Positions 35,696 to 43,775 of a stretch of DNA of 64,000 nt are shown here, piece by piece. The stretch is from positions 30,846 to 94,845 of the forward strand of contig JAICXX010000005.1 in the NCBI GenBank assembly GCA_025934485.1. Direction: 5' to 3'. Within the stretch, counting starts at the first letter, position 1. Each line of letters opens with the position of its first letter. The position numbers were made by a program, and so were the translations under genes. The stretch is from Chitinophagaceae bacterium. Lineage in GTDB: Bacteria; Bacteroidota; Bacteroidia; Chitinophagales; Chitinophagaceae. The notes under the pieces are model-generated. The model worked only from the letters and a program-made list of their open reading frames with translations. It made no database searches and had not been told where the DNA came from.

Positions 35696-37731
35696 TGCCA
35701 ACCGCAACACGCTCAAGTCGCCCGGCCCCACGCCGGACTAAAAAGGCTTCCCCCATGCCGGCCGCCATCTCCCCCATGCTCGCGACCCTCGTGGATACAC
35801 CACCATCCCAGCCGGGCTGGAGCTTCGAAGTCAAATGGGACGGCTACCGCGCCATTGCCCGTTGCGACAAGCAGGACGTCCATCTCCTGTCCCGCAACAA
35901 CAAATCCTTCGACGATAAGTTCTACCCCATCCGGGAAGCCCTCGCTGCGCTGAAAATCCGGGCCATCCTCGACGGCGAGATCACCGTCCTCAAACCCGAC
36001 GGATCCTCGAGTTTCGGTGCACTACAAAACTGGCGCAGCGAGGCGGACGGCGAACTCATCTACTATATCTTCGACATTCTCTGGGTCGACGGGCAAAATA
36101 TGATGGACAAACCGCTCTCCGCACGCCGCGCCCGGCTTACTACCATTCTCCCCAAAACCGGCCCCATCCGCGAAAGCCGGAGCTTCGACACGACGCCGGA
36201 AGACTTCCTCAAAGCCGCAAAGGACATGGGTCTCGAAGGGATGATCGCTAAACGGCTCGACAGCCCCTATAAGCCCGGCGACCGCGGACAGCTGTGGCTA
36301 AAGATCAAGGTCCAGCAACGCCAGGAAGTCGTCATCGGCGGTTACACGAAGAACGACGACTCCCCAAAACCCTTCAGCTCCCTGCTCATCGGCGTCTACA
36401 ATGGGAAACAGCTCGACTACATCGGTAAGGTAGGCACCGGTTTCAATGAGAAATCGCAAAAAGACATGATGCAAAAATTCAAATCCCTGCAGATCAAAAA
36501 GTCTCCTTTCTCCACCGTTCCCAACGTCAACGAACCCTCCCGGTTTCGCCCCAACCCGCCGCATGCCGAGGTGTACTGGCTAAAGCCAGATCTCGTCTGC
36601 GAGGTGAGCTTCGCCGAATTCACATCCGATGGCGTCTTGCGACACCCCTCCTTCGAAGGCCTCCGCGAAGACAAATCGCCCAAAGAGGTCCATGCCGAAC
36701 ACGCAAAACCCACGACATCTGTCGCCCCCGAACGCGCCCCCGCCAAAGTCCCCAAGCGCTCTCGCAAAACCACCAGCCAGGGCCTAACCCTCACCCCCGC
36801 CAATGCCCGCGAACGCCGCACCCTCCTCAATCCCACCGAACAGACGCAGGTGCGCAGCGTCAGCGGCCACGAGCTCAAATTCAACAACCTCGCCAAGGTC
36901 TTCTGGCCCAAAGAAGGATATACCAAACGCGATCTCCTGAACTACTACTACCAGGCCGCCCCGTATATCCTGCCCTATCTCAAAGACCGGCCTCAATCGC
37001 TTAACCGTTTTCCAAACGGCATCGAAGGCAAAAGCTTTTACCAAAAGGATGTCACGGCAACGGCCCCTGCCTGGGTCAAACAATTCCCCTATCATACCAG
37101 CACCGGCGAGGACAAGAACTTCCTCGTCGTCGAAGACGAGGCCAGCCTGCTCTGGATGGCCAACCTCGGCGCCATCGAGATGAATCCCTGGAACAGCACC
37201 GTCCAAAAACCGGATAACCCCACCTGGTGCATCATCGACCTCGACCCTACAGAGCAGAACACCTTCGAACAGGTGATAAGAACGGCCCAAACGACAAAAC
37301 AAGTCCTCGACGAGGTAAAGATAACCGGCTACCCCAAGACCTCCGGTTCCACAGGCATCCATATCTATATTCCCATGGCCGCCAAATACACCTACGAAAA
37401 ATGCCAGGCCTTCGGAAAATTGATCGCCACGCAGGTACACCAGCGACTGCCACGCTTCACCAGCATCGAACGCCTTACCGACCGGCGCAAAGGCTGTATC
37501 TATGTCGACTACCTGCAGAACAGGCCCAAGGCGACCCTGGCCGCGCCCTATTCTGTCCGCCCCAAACCCGGGGCCACCGTGTCCATGCCCCTGCATTGGG
37601 AAGAAGTAAAGAAAGGGTTGAAGATGAAACAGTTTACCCTCAAAAACGCTATGGCCAGAATTAAGAGGGAAGGCGACATTTTTAACCCGGTATTGCAAAG
37701 GACGTCTGTCCCGAAAACCTTAGATTTGTAG
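35695..37731 (+). CDS. ligD: ATP-dependent DNA ligase LigD, ligase + polymerase domains only
   Basis: 678 residues. After a basic N terminus, the adenylation domain has EVKWDGYR (Lys47 nucleophile) and an OB-fold follows to about 320. A linker rich in Pro/Lys/Thr (about 325-380) leads to the primase/polymerase domain (about 385-678), with KVFWPKEGYTKRDLLNYY, IDLDP metal-binding acids (about 514-518) and SGSTGIHIYIP. The 3'-phosphoesterase domain found in many LigD proteins is missing. LigD joins double-strand breaks with Ku; no ku gene is in the window. The next gene starts 1 base after the stop. Confidence 0.93.
   Translation: MPTATRSSRPAPRRTKKASPMPAAISPMLATLVDTPPSQPGWSFEVKWDGYRAIARCDKQDVHLLSRNNKSFDDKFYPIREALAALKIRAILDGEITVLKPDGSSSFGALQNWRSEADGELIYYIFDILWVDGQNMMDKPLSARRARLTTILPKTGPIRESRSFDTTPEDFLKAAKDMGLEGMIAKRLDSPYKPGDRGQLWLKIKVQQRQEVVIGGYTKNDDSPKPFSSLLIGVYNGKQLDYIGKVGTGFNEKSQKDMMQKFKSLQIKKSPFSTVPNVNEPSRFRPNPPHAEVYWLKPDLVCEVSFAEFTSDGVLRHPSFEGLREDKSPKEVHAEHAKPTTSVAPERAPAKVPKRSRKTTSQGLTLTPANARERRTLLNPTEQTQVRSVSGHELKFNNLAKVFWPKEGYTKRDLLNYYYQAAPYILPYLKDRPQSLNRFPNGIEGKSFYQKDVTATAPAWVKQFPYHTSTGEDKNFLVVEDEASLLWMANLGAIEMNPWNSTVQKPDNPTWCIIDLDPTEQNTFEQVIRTAQTTKQVLDEVKITGYPKTSGSTGIHIYIPMAAKYTYEKCQAFGKLIATQVHQRLPRFTSIERLTDRRKGCIYVDYLQNRPKATLAAPYSVRPKPGATVSMPLHWEEVKKGLKMKQFTLKNAMARIKREGDIFNPVLQRTSVPKTLDL
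37721..37728 (+). promoter_or_regulatory. -7 box TAGATTTG at the end of ligD
   Basis: TAGATTTG matches TAnnTTTG exactly and lies across the last codons of ligD, 4 bases before the ATG of the subtilase gene. It may give that gene its own near-leaderless transcript, or be chance. Confidence 0.35.
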
Positions 37732-37732
37732 A

Positions 37733-39331
37733 ATGACAACATTCCCCTTCAGGACGATTGCGGCCACCACGCTGCTCCTCGCGTTTTTGCGCCCTGCCCA
37801 GGCCCAGAAAACTAACTGGCAGAACATGGACCTCCAAAAGGACACCGTCTTTGGCATCAGCACGGAAAAAGCATACTCGGAATTATTACAGCATAAAAAA
37901 TCGCATCCCGTAGTCGTCGCCGTTATCGACGGCGGTACCGACACCGCTCACGAAGACCTCAAAGCCGTCATCTGGGACAATCCCAAAGAAATACCCGGTA
38001 ACGGCATCGACGATGACCACGATGGTTACATCGACGACGTTCACGGTTGGGACTACATCGGCGGCCCCAAAGGCGACGTCGATCACGACAACCTCGAAGT
38101 CGTACGCCTCATCCGCGAACAAAGATCATTCTACGATAGCCTCGAAAAAGCCGGGACGATACCCGATCAATACAAAAAGGGGTACGATACCTACCAAAAG
38201 ATGCAGGCCGAATACGAAAAGGCCGTCGCTAATGCCACACAGACCGTCGATGGCATTTCCCGCTTCAAAGAGATCCTCGATTCCATGGTCATAAAAATGG
38301 GGAAGGATTCACCGACCGTGGCCGACTTCACCGCGTATACTCCCGCCAGCGGCCCGGAACAACGCGTCAAGATGATCCTCGTCAGCAACTTGCAAAGGGG
38401 AATGTCTTATTCCAGCCTCGTTAGCGAAGGTATCGACGGCCCCCTCAAACACTTCCAGGACGAGCTGAAATATCATCTCAATATCGACTACGATCCCCGT
38501 TCCATCGTCGGCGACGATTACAACAACACCGGTCAGCGCGATTACGGCAACGCCGATGTCACCGGCCCCGACGCACTCCATGGTACCCACGTCGCAGGCA
38601 TCATCGGCGCTGTACGGAATAATGGCATCGGCATCGACGGTATTGCAAACGATGTTCGCATCATGGTCCTCCGTGTCGTTCCGGACGGCGACGAAAGGGA
38701 CAAAGACGTAGCCAATGGTATCCGCTATGCCGCCGACCATGGAGCCAAAGTCATCAACATGAGCTTCGGTAAGGGCTGGTCCAAGGACAAGGCGGTGGTA
38801 GACTCTGCTGTTAAATATGCCATCAGCAAGGATGTGCTCCTGGTCCATGCCGCGGGTAACGACGGCAAAGACCTCGACGATCCGGATAATCCCAATTTCC
38901 CCAATCAATACTATGCGGACAGCAGTGGGACCGCCGATGCCTGGATTACCGTGGGTGCCAGCGGCTATACCGACGACTCCACCCTCGTGGCCTCATTCAG
39001 CAACTATGGTAAGAAAAGTGTAGACGTATTCGCACCCGGCGTAGAGATCTATTCCTCTGTCCCCGGCTCGAAATATACCCGCGAAAGCGGCACCAGCATG
39101 GCCAGCCCCGTGGTGACCGGCCTCGCCGCCCTCATCCGTGAATACTATCCCAAGCTCAAGGCTAACCAGGTCAAACAGATTATCATGGAGTCGGTAGTAA
39201 AACCCAGCCATACAGTCGTCATCGGTCATGGCGAAAAACGCCTGGTCGTCCATCTGAGCGATATCTCGGTCTCCGGCGGCGTCGTCAACGCCTATCAGGC
39301 CCTGCAGCTGGCCGAACACTTCCGGCGCTAA
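37733..39331 (+). CDS. Secreted S8 subtilisin-type serine protease
   Basis: 532 residues with a signal peptide (1-24). The catalytic triad is visible: Asp66 in VVAVIDGGTD, His283 in HGTHVAG and Ser455 in GTSMASP, with Asn in HAAGND. About 215 residues separate Asp and His, far more than in subtilisin. The insertion begins with a calcium-binding-like acidic loop (GNGIDDDHDGYIDDVHGWDY) and continues as a helical region. No C-terminal sorting domain is present. It probably degrades protein in the periplasm or outside. Confidence 0.93.
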   Translation: MTTFPFRTIAATTLLLAFLRPAQAQKTNWQNMDLQKDTVFGISTEKAYSELLQHKKSHPVVVAVIDGGTDTAHEDLKAVIWDNPKEIPGNGIDDDHDGYIDDVHGWDYIGGPKGDVDHDNLEVVRLIREQRSFYDSLEKAGTIPDQYKKGYDTYQKMQAEYEKAVANATQTVDGISRFKEILDSMVIKMGKDSPTVADFTAYTPASGPEQRVKMILVSNLQRGMSYSSLVSEGIDGPLKHFQDELKYHLNIDYDPRSIVGDDYNNTGQRDYGNADVTGPDALHGTHVAGIIGAVRNNGIGIDGIANDVRIMVLRVVPDGDERDKDVANGIRYAADHGAKVINMSFGKGWSKDKAVVDSAVKYAISKDVLLVHAAGNDGKDLDDPDNPNFPNQYYADSSGTADAWITVGASGYTDDSTLVASFSNYGKKSVDVFAPGVEIYSSVPGSKYTRESGTSMASPVVTGLAALIREYYPKLKANQVKQIIMESVVKPSHTVVIGHGEKRLVVHLSDISVSGGVVNAYQALQLAEHFRR

Positions 39332-39347
39332 CCGAAAGGCCCGGCCC

Positions 39348-39722
39348 CTATTTTACGGCCACCAGGTCGATCTCCACCAGCGCATCCTTGGGCAAACGGC
39401 TCACCTGCACCGTCGTCCTGGCCGGCTCGGGCGGCGGGAAATAGTTGGCATAGACCTCATTCATGGCCACGAAATCGTTCATGTCATGGAGATAGACATT
39501 CACCTTTACGACATCGGCAAATCCATAGCCTGCCGCTTCCAGCACGGCTTTGATATTATCCAGCGCCTGAACGGCCTGCGCCTTGATGCCACCACGGACG
39601 ATCTGGCTATCCTGCATGCCGATGCTCCCGGATACATAAAGATGCACGCCCTGCGCCTTGATGGCCTGTGAAAAGGCTCCTATCGGCGCAGGGCTATGCT
39701 TGGTAAAAACAGCTTCTTTCAT
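39348..39722 (-). CDS. RidA/YjgF/YER057c-family imine deaminase
   Basis: 124 residues, the normal family length. The pattern [34 protein letters not shown] and [20 protein letters not shown] includes the conserved Arg (in ARTTV) and Glu of RidA. These proteins hydrolyse reactive enamine/imine intermediates in the cytosol. It is downstream of the tautomerase gene on the same strand (81-base gap). Confidence 0.93.
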   Translation of the reverse strand: MKEAVFTKHSPAPIGAFSQAIKAQGVHLYVSGSIGMQDSQIVRGGIKAQAVQALDNIKAVLEAAGYGFADVVKVNVYLHDMNDFVAMNEVYANYFPPPEPARTTVQVSRLPKDALVEIDLVAVK

Positions 39723-39803
39723 AACGAGTTAACTATTTTTTAATGGAGTTATGCAGTCGGCAATGCGTCGTGTCATATGCTGGTGATTGGGGTTTTTTAT
39801 ACC

Positions 39804-40184
39804 TCAGGCATGGAGGATCTCTCCATTGGCAAAGGCCCAGTTCTCCCAGGAAGTCTCCTTGAAGACCACAAAAACATCGTTGGGCTCGATACCCACCGTC
39901 TTCAACTGCGCCACCAGGCTACCCAGGATCTTCTTCTTGACCTTCACACTCCGGCCCACCGAAAGCAGGATCTCGATCACCGTGAATGCACCGGTACGCG
40001 GCTTGTTGAGATCGGGATAGTTGTTGTCATAAATAAAATCGTCGGCTTCGAGATCGATAAAACGCTGAAAACGATCTGCGACAGGAACTCCCGTCTCCAC
40101 CAATGCGGCCTGAATGGCGTCTCCGATCTTTTTCTTTTGCTCTGCTGTCCTTCCTTTTACTTGCGTGATTGTAACTAACGGCAT
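39804..40184 (-). CDS. Tautomerase_2-like protein
   Basis: 126 residues. Pro2 (MPLVTITQVKGRT) is in place to be the catalytic N-terminal proline once Met is removed. KKKIGDAIQAALVETGVP and the C-terminal NDVFVVFKETSWENWAFANG fit the 4-oxalocrotonate-tautomerase superfamily, Tautomerase_2 branch. It diverges from a Crp/Fnr gene with only 38 bases between starts, so that regulator may control it. Confidence 0.88.
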   Translation of the reverse strand: MPLVTITQVKGRTAEQKKKIGDAIQAALVETGVPVADRFQRFIDLEADDFIYDNNYPDLNKPRTGAFTVIEILLSVGRSVKVKKKILGSLVAQLKTVGIEPNDVFVVFKETSWENWAFANGEILHA

Positions 40185-40222
40185 ATGTTGCGGTTTGCCC
40201 TAAAGTTAGGATATTTGCGGCT

Positions 40223-40798
40223 ATGGAAGACCCGCTCACCCGCTATCTTCAGAATTATCATCCCATTCACGCAGACCACCGCCGGCTCATCCTTGACGCC
40301 TTCGAACAAAAAACGGTTCACGAAGGCGAGTATCTCTTTCGGTCCGGTCATGTCTGCCGCCATCGCTTCTTCATCTGCGACGGCGTGCTCCGCATCATGG
40401 CGGCCAACGACAAAGGCATCGAGGTCACCCACTATTTTCTGAAGACCCTTCAGTTCTGCACTATCCTCCAAAGCTTCAACGACGGAACGATCGCACACAC
40501 CAGCATCCAGGCCGCCTGCGACACCACCGTTCGCGCGATCGGCAAAGACTCCCTTCTCGCACTCTATCAAAAGATACCCTGGCTCGAACCCACCATCGAC
40601 GAGATTACCCAGCAGGCCCTCCTCGACAAGATCGAACTCACCAACCGCTTCCACGGCATGGACTCTACCAACCGCTATCGCCTCTTCCTCGAACTCCAAC
40701 CCGAGATCGCCCGTCGCGTCTCCCTCACCGACATCGCCTCCTATCTCGACATCACCCCGCAATCCCTCAGCCGCATCCGCCGCAACATCCGCCAGTAA
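40223..40798 (+). CDS. Crp/Fnr-family transcriptional regulator
   Basis: 191 residues. A cyclic-nucleotide-binding-like beta-barrel (about 25-115; KTVHEGEYLFRSGHVCRHRF) and a C-terminal winged-helix part (SLTDIASYLDITPQSLSRIR, 171-190). The DNA-binding domain ends right after the recognition helix, as in many short Bacteroidota members. Three isolated Cys do not form an obvious iron-sulfur site. GATATTTG (40210-40217), close to a -7 box, lies 5 bases before the ATG. Confidence 0.9.
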   Translation: MEDPLTRYLQNYHPIHADHRRLILDAFEQKTVHEGEYLFRSGHVCRHRFFICDGVLRIMAANDKGIEVTHYFLKTLQFCTILQSFNDGTIAHTSIQAACDTTVRAIGKDSLLALYQKIPWLEPTIDEITQQALLDKIELTNRFHGMDSTNRYRLFLELQPEIARRVSLTDIASYLDITPQSLSRIRRNIRQ

Positions 40799-40994
40799 TC
40801 CGATTTCCCATCACACTTCGCCGACCCCAACATCAACGTTTTTTGCGCTCATCCGCCTCATTTTTTTCCGTAGAAGATATTTTTTCTCCTGACCTTTGTA
40901 CACACACCAACCCACAAAGCCCGATTCTATGAACACTAAATTGTATCTATCATCTTTAACATTTTTTTCTTAATCATAATAATATGGACTTTAT
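40799..40994. other. AT-rich gap before the coiled-coil gene
   Basis: 196 bases with T-runs. GACCTTTG (40891-40898) is one base from a -7 box but lies about 97 bases before the start. No gene or clear hairpin was seen. Confidence 0.3.
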
Positions 40995-41537
40995 ATGGAT
41001 ACTCCCAATATACAACTCTATAACCTGTTCCGGCAAGACTTGCATCTCACCGATGGTAAATCGCTAGAGCTTATGCACCTGCTCAACAAAGAATATAAAA
41101 GCGGCGTTAAAGAAGATATCGCCGCGCTTGGCCAGTCAATGGACGCCCGATTCCAGTCGATCGAAGACTGCCTCCACGCGCACGACAAACGATTCGATGC
41201 ACACGACAAACGATTCGATGCCCTCGACAGCAAGATCGACAAAAGCTTCATCGCGCTCGACAGCAAGATCGACAAAAGCTTCATCGCGCTCGACAGCAAG
41301 ATCGACAAAAGCTTCATCGCGCTCGACAGCAAGATCGACAAAAACTTCGTCGCGCTCGACAGCAAGATCGACAAAAGCTTCATCGCGCTCGACAACAAGA
41401 TCGATCTAAAAACCGCCGAGCTCCGCACCGACATCCACCAATCACACGCCAGTATCATCAAATCACACACCACCTGGATGATCACCCTCATCCTTGCCAT
41501 CATCGGGATGATCATCGCCTCCTTCTTTAAAAAATAA
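40995..41537 (+). CDS. Tail-anchored coiled-coil protein with 11-residue repeats
   Basis: 180 residues. Residues about 63-140 are repeats of ALDSKIDKSFI (11 residues, a hendecad), preceded by two 7-residue AHDKRFD units. A helical stretch and a C-terminal membrane helix (WMITLILAIIGMIIASFFKK) end it. The predicted product is a long right-handed coiled coil hung on the membrane by its C terminus, with no signal peptide. The architecture resembles DUF1640-type proteins, but identity is uncertain. Confidence 0.78.
   Translation: MDTPNIQLYNLFRQDLHLTDGKSLELMHLLNKEYKSGVKEDIAALGQSMDARFQSIEDCLHAHDKRFDAHDKRFDALDSKIDKSFIALDSKIDKSFIALDSKIDKSFIALDSKIDKNFVALDSKIDKSFIALDNKIDLKTAELRTDIHQSHASIIKSHTTWMITLILAIIGMIIASFFKK
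41223..41406 (+). repeat. 33-bp coding minisatellite, five full copies and a partial one
   Basis: Units start at 41223, 41256, 41289, 41322 and 41355, with a partial unit at 41388. Three are identical; the fourth differs in a few bases. Each adds one 11-residue coiled-coil turn. High identity implies recent expansion. Two 21-bp units precede it (about 41180-41221). Confidence 0.92.
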
Positions 41538-41616
41538 CGTTGCCGCCCGGCCCATCGGGGCATCGAGACTGCCGAACAACCATTATAGGAACACTTGTCG
41601 TATCTTCGGTCTCACC

Positions 41617-42782
41617 ATGGAAACACAATTGTTCGAAAAGCTGGTCGGCATTCGCAGACAATTACATCAATTCCCCGAATTGGGCTTCACCGAATTCAAG
41701 ACCTCGGAAACAATAAAGGCGCAGCTAGACGAATTGTCCATTCCGGTTGAATCCATCGCCGTCACCGGTCTCATCGGTTCGTTGACAAAAGGCGTCGGCC
41801 CCACCGTCATCCTCCGTGCCGATATGGACGCCCTGCCGGTCGTAGAGCCTGCAGACGCTCCCATAAGAAGCAAAAACGAAGGCGTCATGCACGCCTGTGG
41901 CCACGACCTGCACATGACCATGCTCCTCGGCGCAGCCCATCTGCTCAAAGCCGCAGAGTTTAAAGGCACCATAAAATTCGTGTTCCAGCCCTCCGAAGAA
42001 GGCAATGCCCGCAGCCCGGTAAAAGGAAAATCCGGCGGCCAGCTCATCACCGAAAGTGGAAAGCTCGACGACGGCAAGGCGATCCTCGGTCTCCATGTCC
42101 ATCCCCTCCGCCCGTGGGCACACTCGGTTATAAGACCGGTGAAGCCCTGGCCAATGTCGGCAATTTCTCCATCCGCATAAAAGGCAAAGGCGGCCATCCG
42201 GGCGCGATGAAACATGTCATCGATCCCATCGCCGTCACCGCACAGGTCATCGCTGGCGCACATGCTCTCGTAGGGCCGCAACCCGATCCCCCATCCGCCG
42301 TGCTCGCCATCACCCACCTCGAAAGCCTCGCCCCGCCAAGTTTCAACGTCATTCCCTCCGAGGTCTTGCTGCAGGGCTCTATGCGCGCCCACGAATACAA
42401 CGTCTATCAGGAGATCGTCGCCCGCATGCACTCCCTGTTCCAAAAGCTCGAACAACAACATCGCTGCACCATCGAGCTCGACTTCAGCGCTTACTATCCA
42501 AGTTTAATAAACGACGAATCCCTCCACGAAAAACTAAAACCCATCCAACACCAGCTCTTCGGCGAAAAGAACATCGTCCCCAGTCTGACCTGCCTCGTAG
42601 GAGAGGACTTCTCCTTCTATTCCCGCAAGATGCCCGGCCAGTTCTACTTCCTCGGTGCAAAAACTGCTCACAACGACGGCTTCTTCCTCCACCACCCCGA
42701 AGTTTCCTTCGACGAAGAATGTATAAAATATGGCGCCCCCCTGCTTGCGCAAGGCGCCCTCCGTCTCCTGCAAACGACATAG
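41617..42782 (+). pseudogene. M20-family amidohydrolase split by a one-base frameshift
   Basis: The first frame (41617-42180) carries RRQLHQFPELGFTEFKTSET, the metal-site ACGHDLHMTMLLGA and FQPSEEG. The second frame (from about 42114) carries the dimerisation lid (GKGGHPGAMKHVIDP) and the rest of the catalytic domain, ending LLAQGALRLLQTT. Adding one C to the CCC at 42111-42113 would join them as ...HVHPLRPVGTLGYKTGEALA, so a single-base deletion is the simplest reading. Intact, it would be a metallo-aminoacylase/N-acyl-amino-acid amidohydrolase of about 388 residues. The break may be a true mutation or a sequencing error. TATCTTCG (41601-41608) is a near -7 box before the start. Confidence 0.85.
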
Positions 42783-42814
42783 TGCCATCAAACTGACGCC
42801 GCATTACCCGATCC

Positions 42815-43630
42815 CTACAAGCTCACCGAATTTTTAAAGGAATTCAAAGCCGGGATCGACTCACTCGTCAAGGATTGAGCGGCCGGTTGCCCCCCGCCGC
42901 GTCCCACCGCGACCACCTCACCGATGACAATAACCGCCGGATGGGCGAGCCGGTACTCCTCCGCCATAGCAGGCAAAGCCGCCGCCACCCCCACTGCCAT
43001 TCGCTGATGCGCCAGGCTCCCATGCTGAATGATCGCCGCCGGCACCTCACCCAAACCCTCGGCCAGGTAAGTGTCGGCAATCTCCCGCAGCTTCTTCATG
43101 CCCATATAGATCACCACCGTACTCCGGCTCTTCATCGCCAGCCGCAGATCGGCCGAAAGCGCTCCATCCTGTTTGGTACCCGTTAGCATCCAGATCCCAT
43201 CGCTCACCCCCCGGTGCGTCAACGGGATGCCACAAAGCCCCGATGTCTGCATACTCGTGATGCCCGGAATATAGGTCACCTTCATACCGAGCTCCCGGGC
43301 CACAAGGACCTCCTCGAAACCCCTGCCGAAGATAAAAGGATCACCCCCCTTCAACCTGACGATCACGCCACCCCGGGAAGCTTTCTCCGCGATCAACGCA
43401 TGGATCACCTCCTGCGGCGTCGCCAATCCATACGGCTCCTTACCCACACAGATACACTCGCAACGGGCCGGCGCCAGCTCCAGCAAAGCCCGGTTAGCCA
43501 AATGATCATATAATATGACATCCGCCCGCCCCAATACTTTCCAGGCTTTCACCGTCAACAATTCCGGATCGCCCGGCCCTGCCCCCATCAAAACCAACTC
43601 GGCGCGCAAAAAAGCATCGGAGGAATTCAT
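42815..43630 (-). CDS. cobA: Uroporphyrinogen-III C-methyltransferase (SUMT)
   Basis: 271 residues. The methyltransferase motifs are clear: LVLMGAGPGDPELLTVKAWK at the N terminus, RLKGGDPFIFGRG, YIPGITSMQTSGLCGIPLTH and a C-terminal HPAVIVIGEVV. It makes precorrin-2 from uroporphyrinogen III with SAM, the first step to siroheme. NirB on the other side of the divergent promoter needs siroheme, so the pairing makes sense. No precorrin-2 dehydrogenase/ferrochelatase is seen in the window. Confidence 0.94.
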   Translation of the reverse strand: MNSSDAFLRAELVLMGAGPGDPELLTVKAWKVLGRADVILYDHLANRALLELAPARCECICVGKEPYGLATPQEVIHALIAEKASRGGVIVRLKGGDPFIFGRGFEEVLVARELGMKVTYIPGITSMQTSGLCGIPLTHRGVSDGIWMLTGTKQDGALSADLRLAMKSRSTVVIYMGMKKLREIADTYLAEGLGEVPAAIIQHGSLAHQRMAVGVAAALPAMAEEYRLAHPAVIVIGEVVAVGRGGGQPAAQSLTSESIPALNSFKNSVSL

Positions 43631-43775
43631 ATTTTTTATAATTTAATATTAAATATTAAACACAATATACGAAAAATATCCGGCGTATAAGCCGTATTTT
43701 ATTACGTAAGTAGTATATTTTATGGAAAATTTTCGCTAAACTTGCATTATAATATTAAATGTAATTTATTTTAAT
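43631..43775. promoter_or_regulatory. AT-rich divergent promoter of cobA and nirB
   Basis: This 145-base gap is far more AT-rich than its surroundings. For nirB, TAAACTTG (43737-43744) is one base from a -7 box. TTACGTAA (43702-43709), a perfect 8-bp palindrome, is centred about 44 bases before the predicted start of transcription, where an activator would sit. For cobA the minus strand has TATTTTTC (complement 43671-43678). TTTAATATTAAA (43642-43653) is another perfect palindrome, and the 11-mer TAATATTAAAT recurs at 43750-43760. Confidence 0.55.

Noticed and set aside
41223..41406. 33-bp repeats considered as a CRISPR array
   Set aside because: The repeats are head to tail with no spacers and stay in one coding frame.
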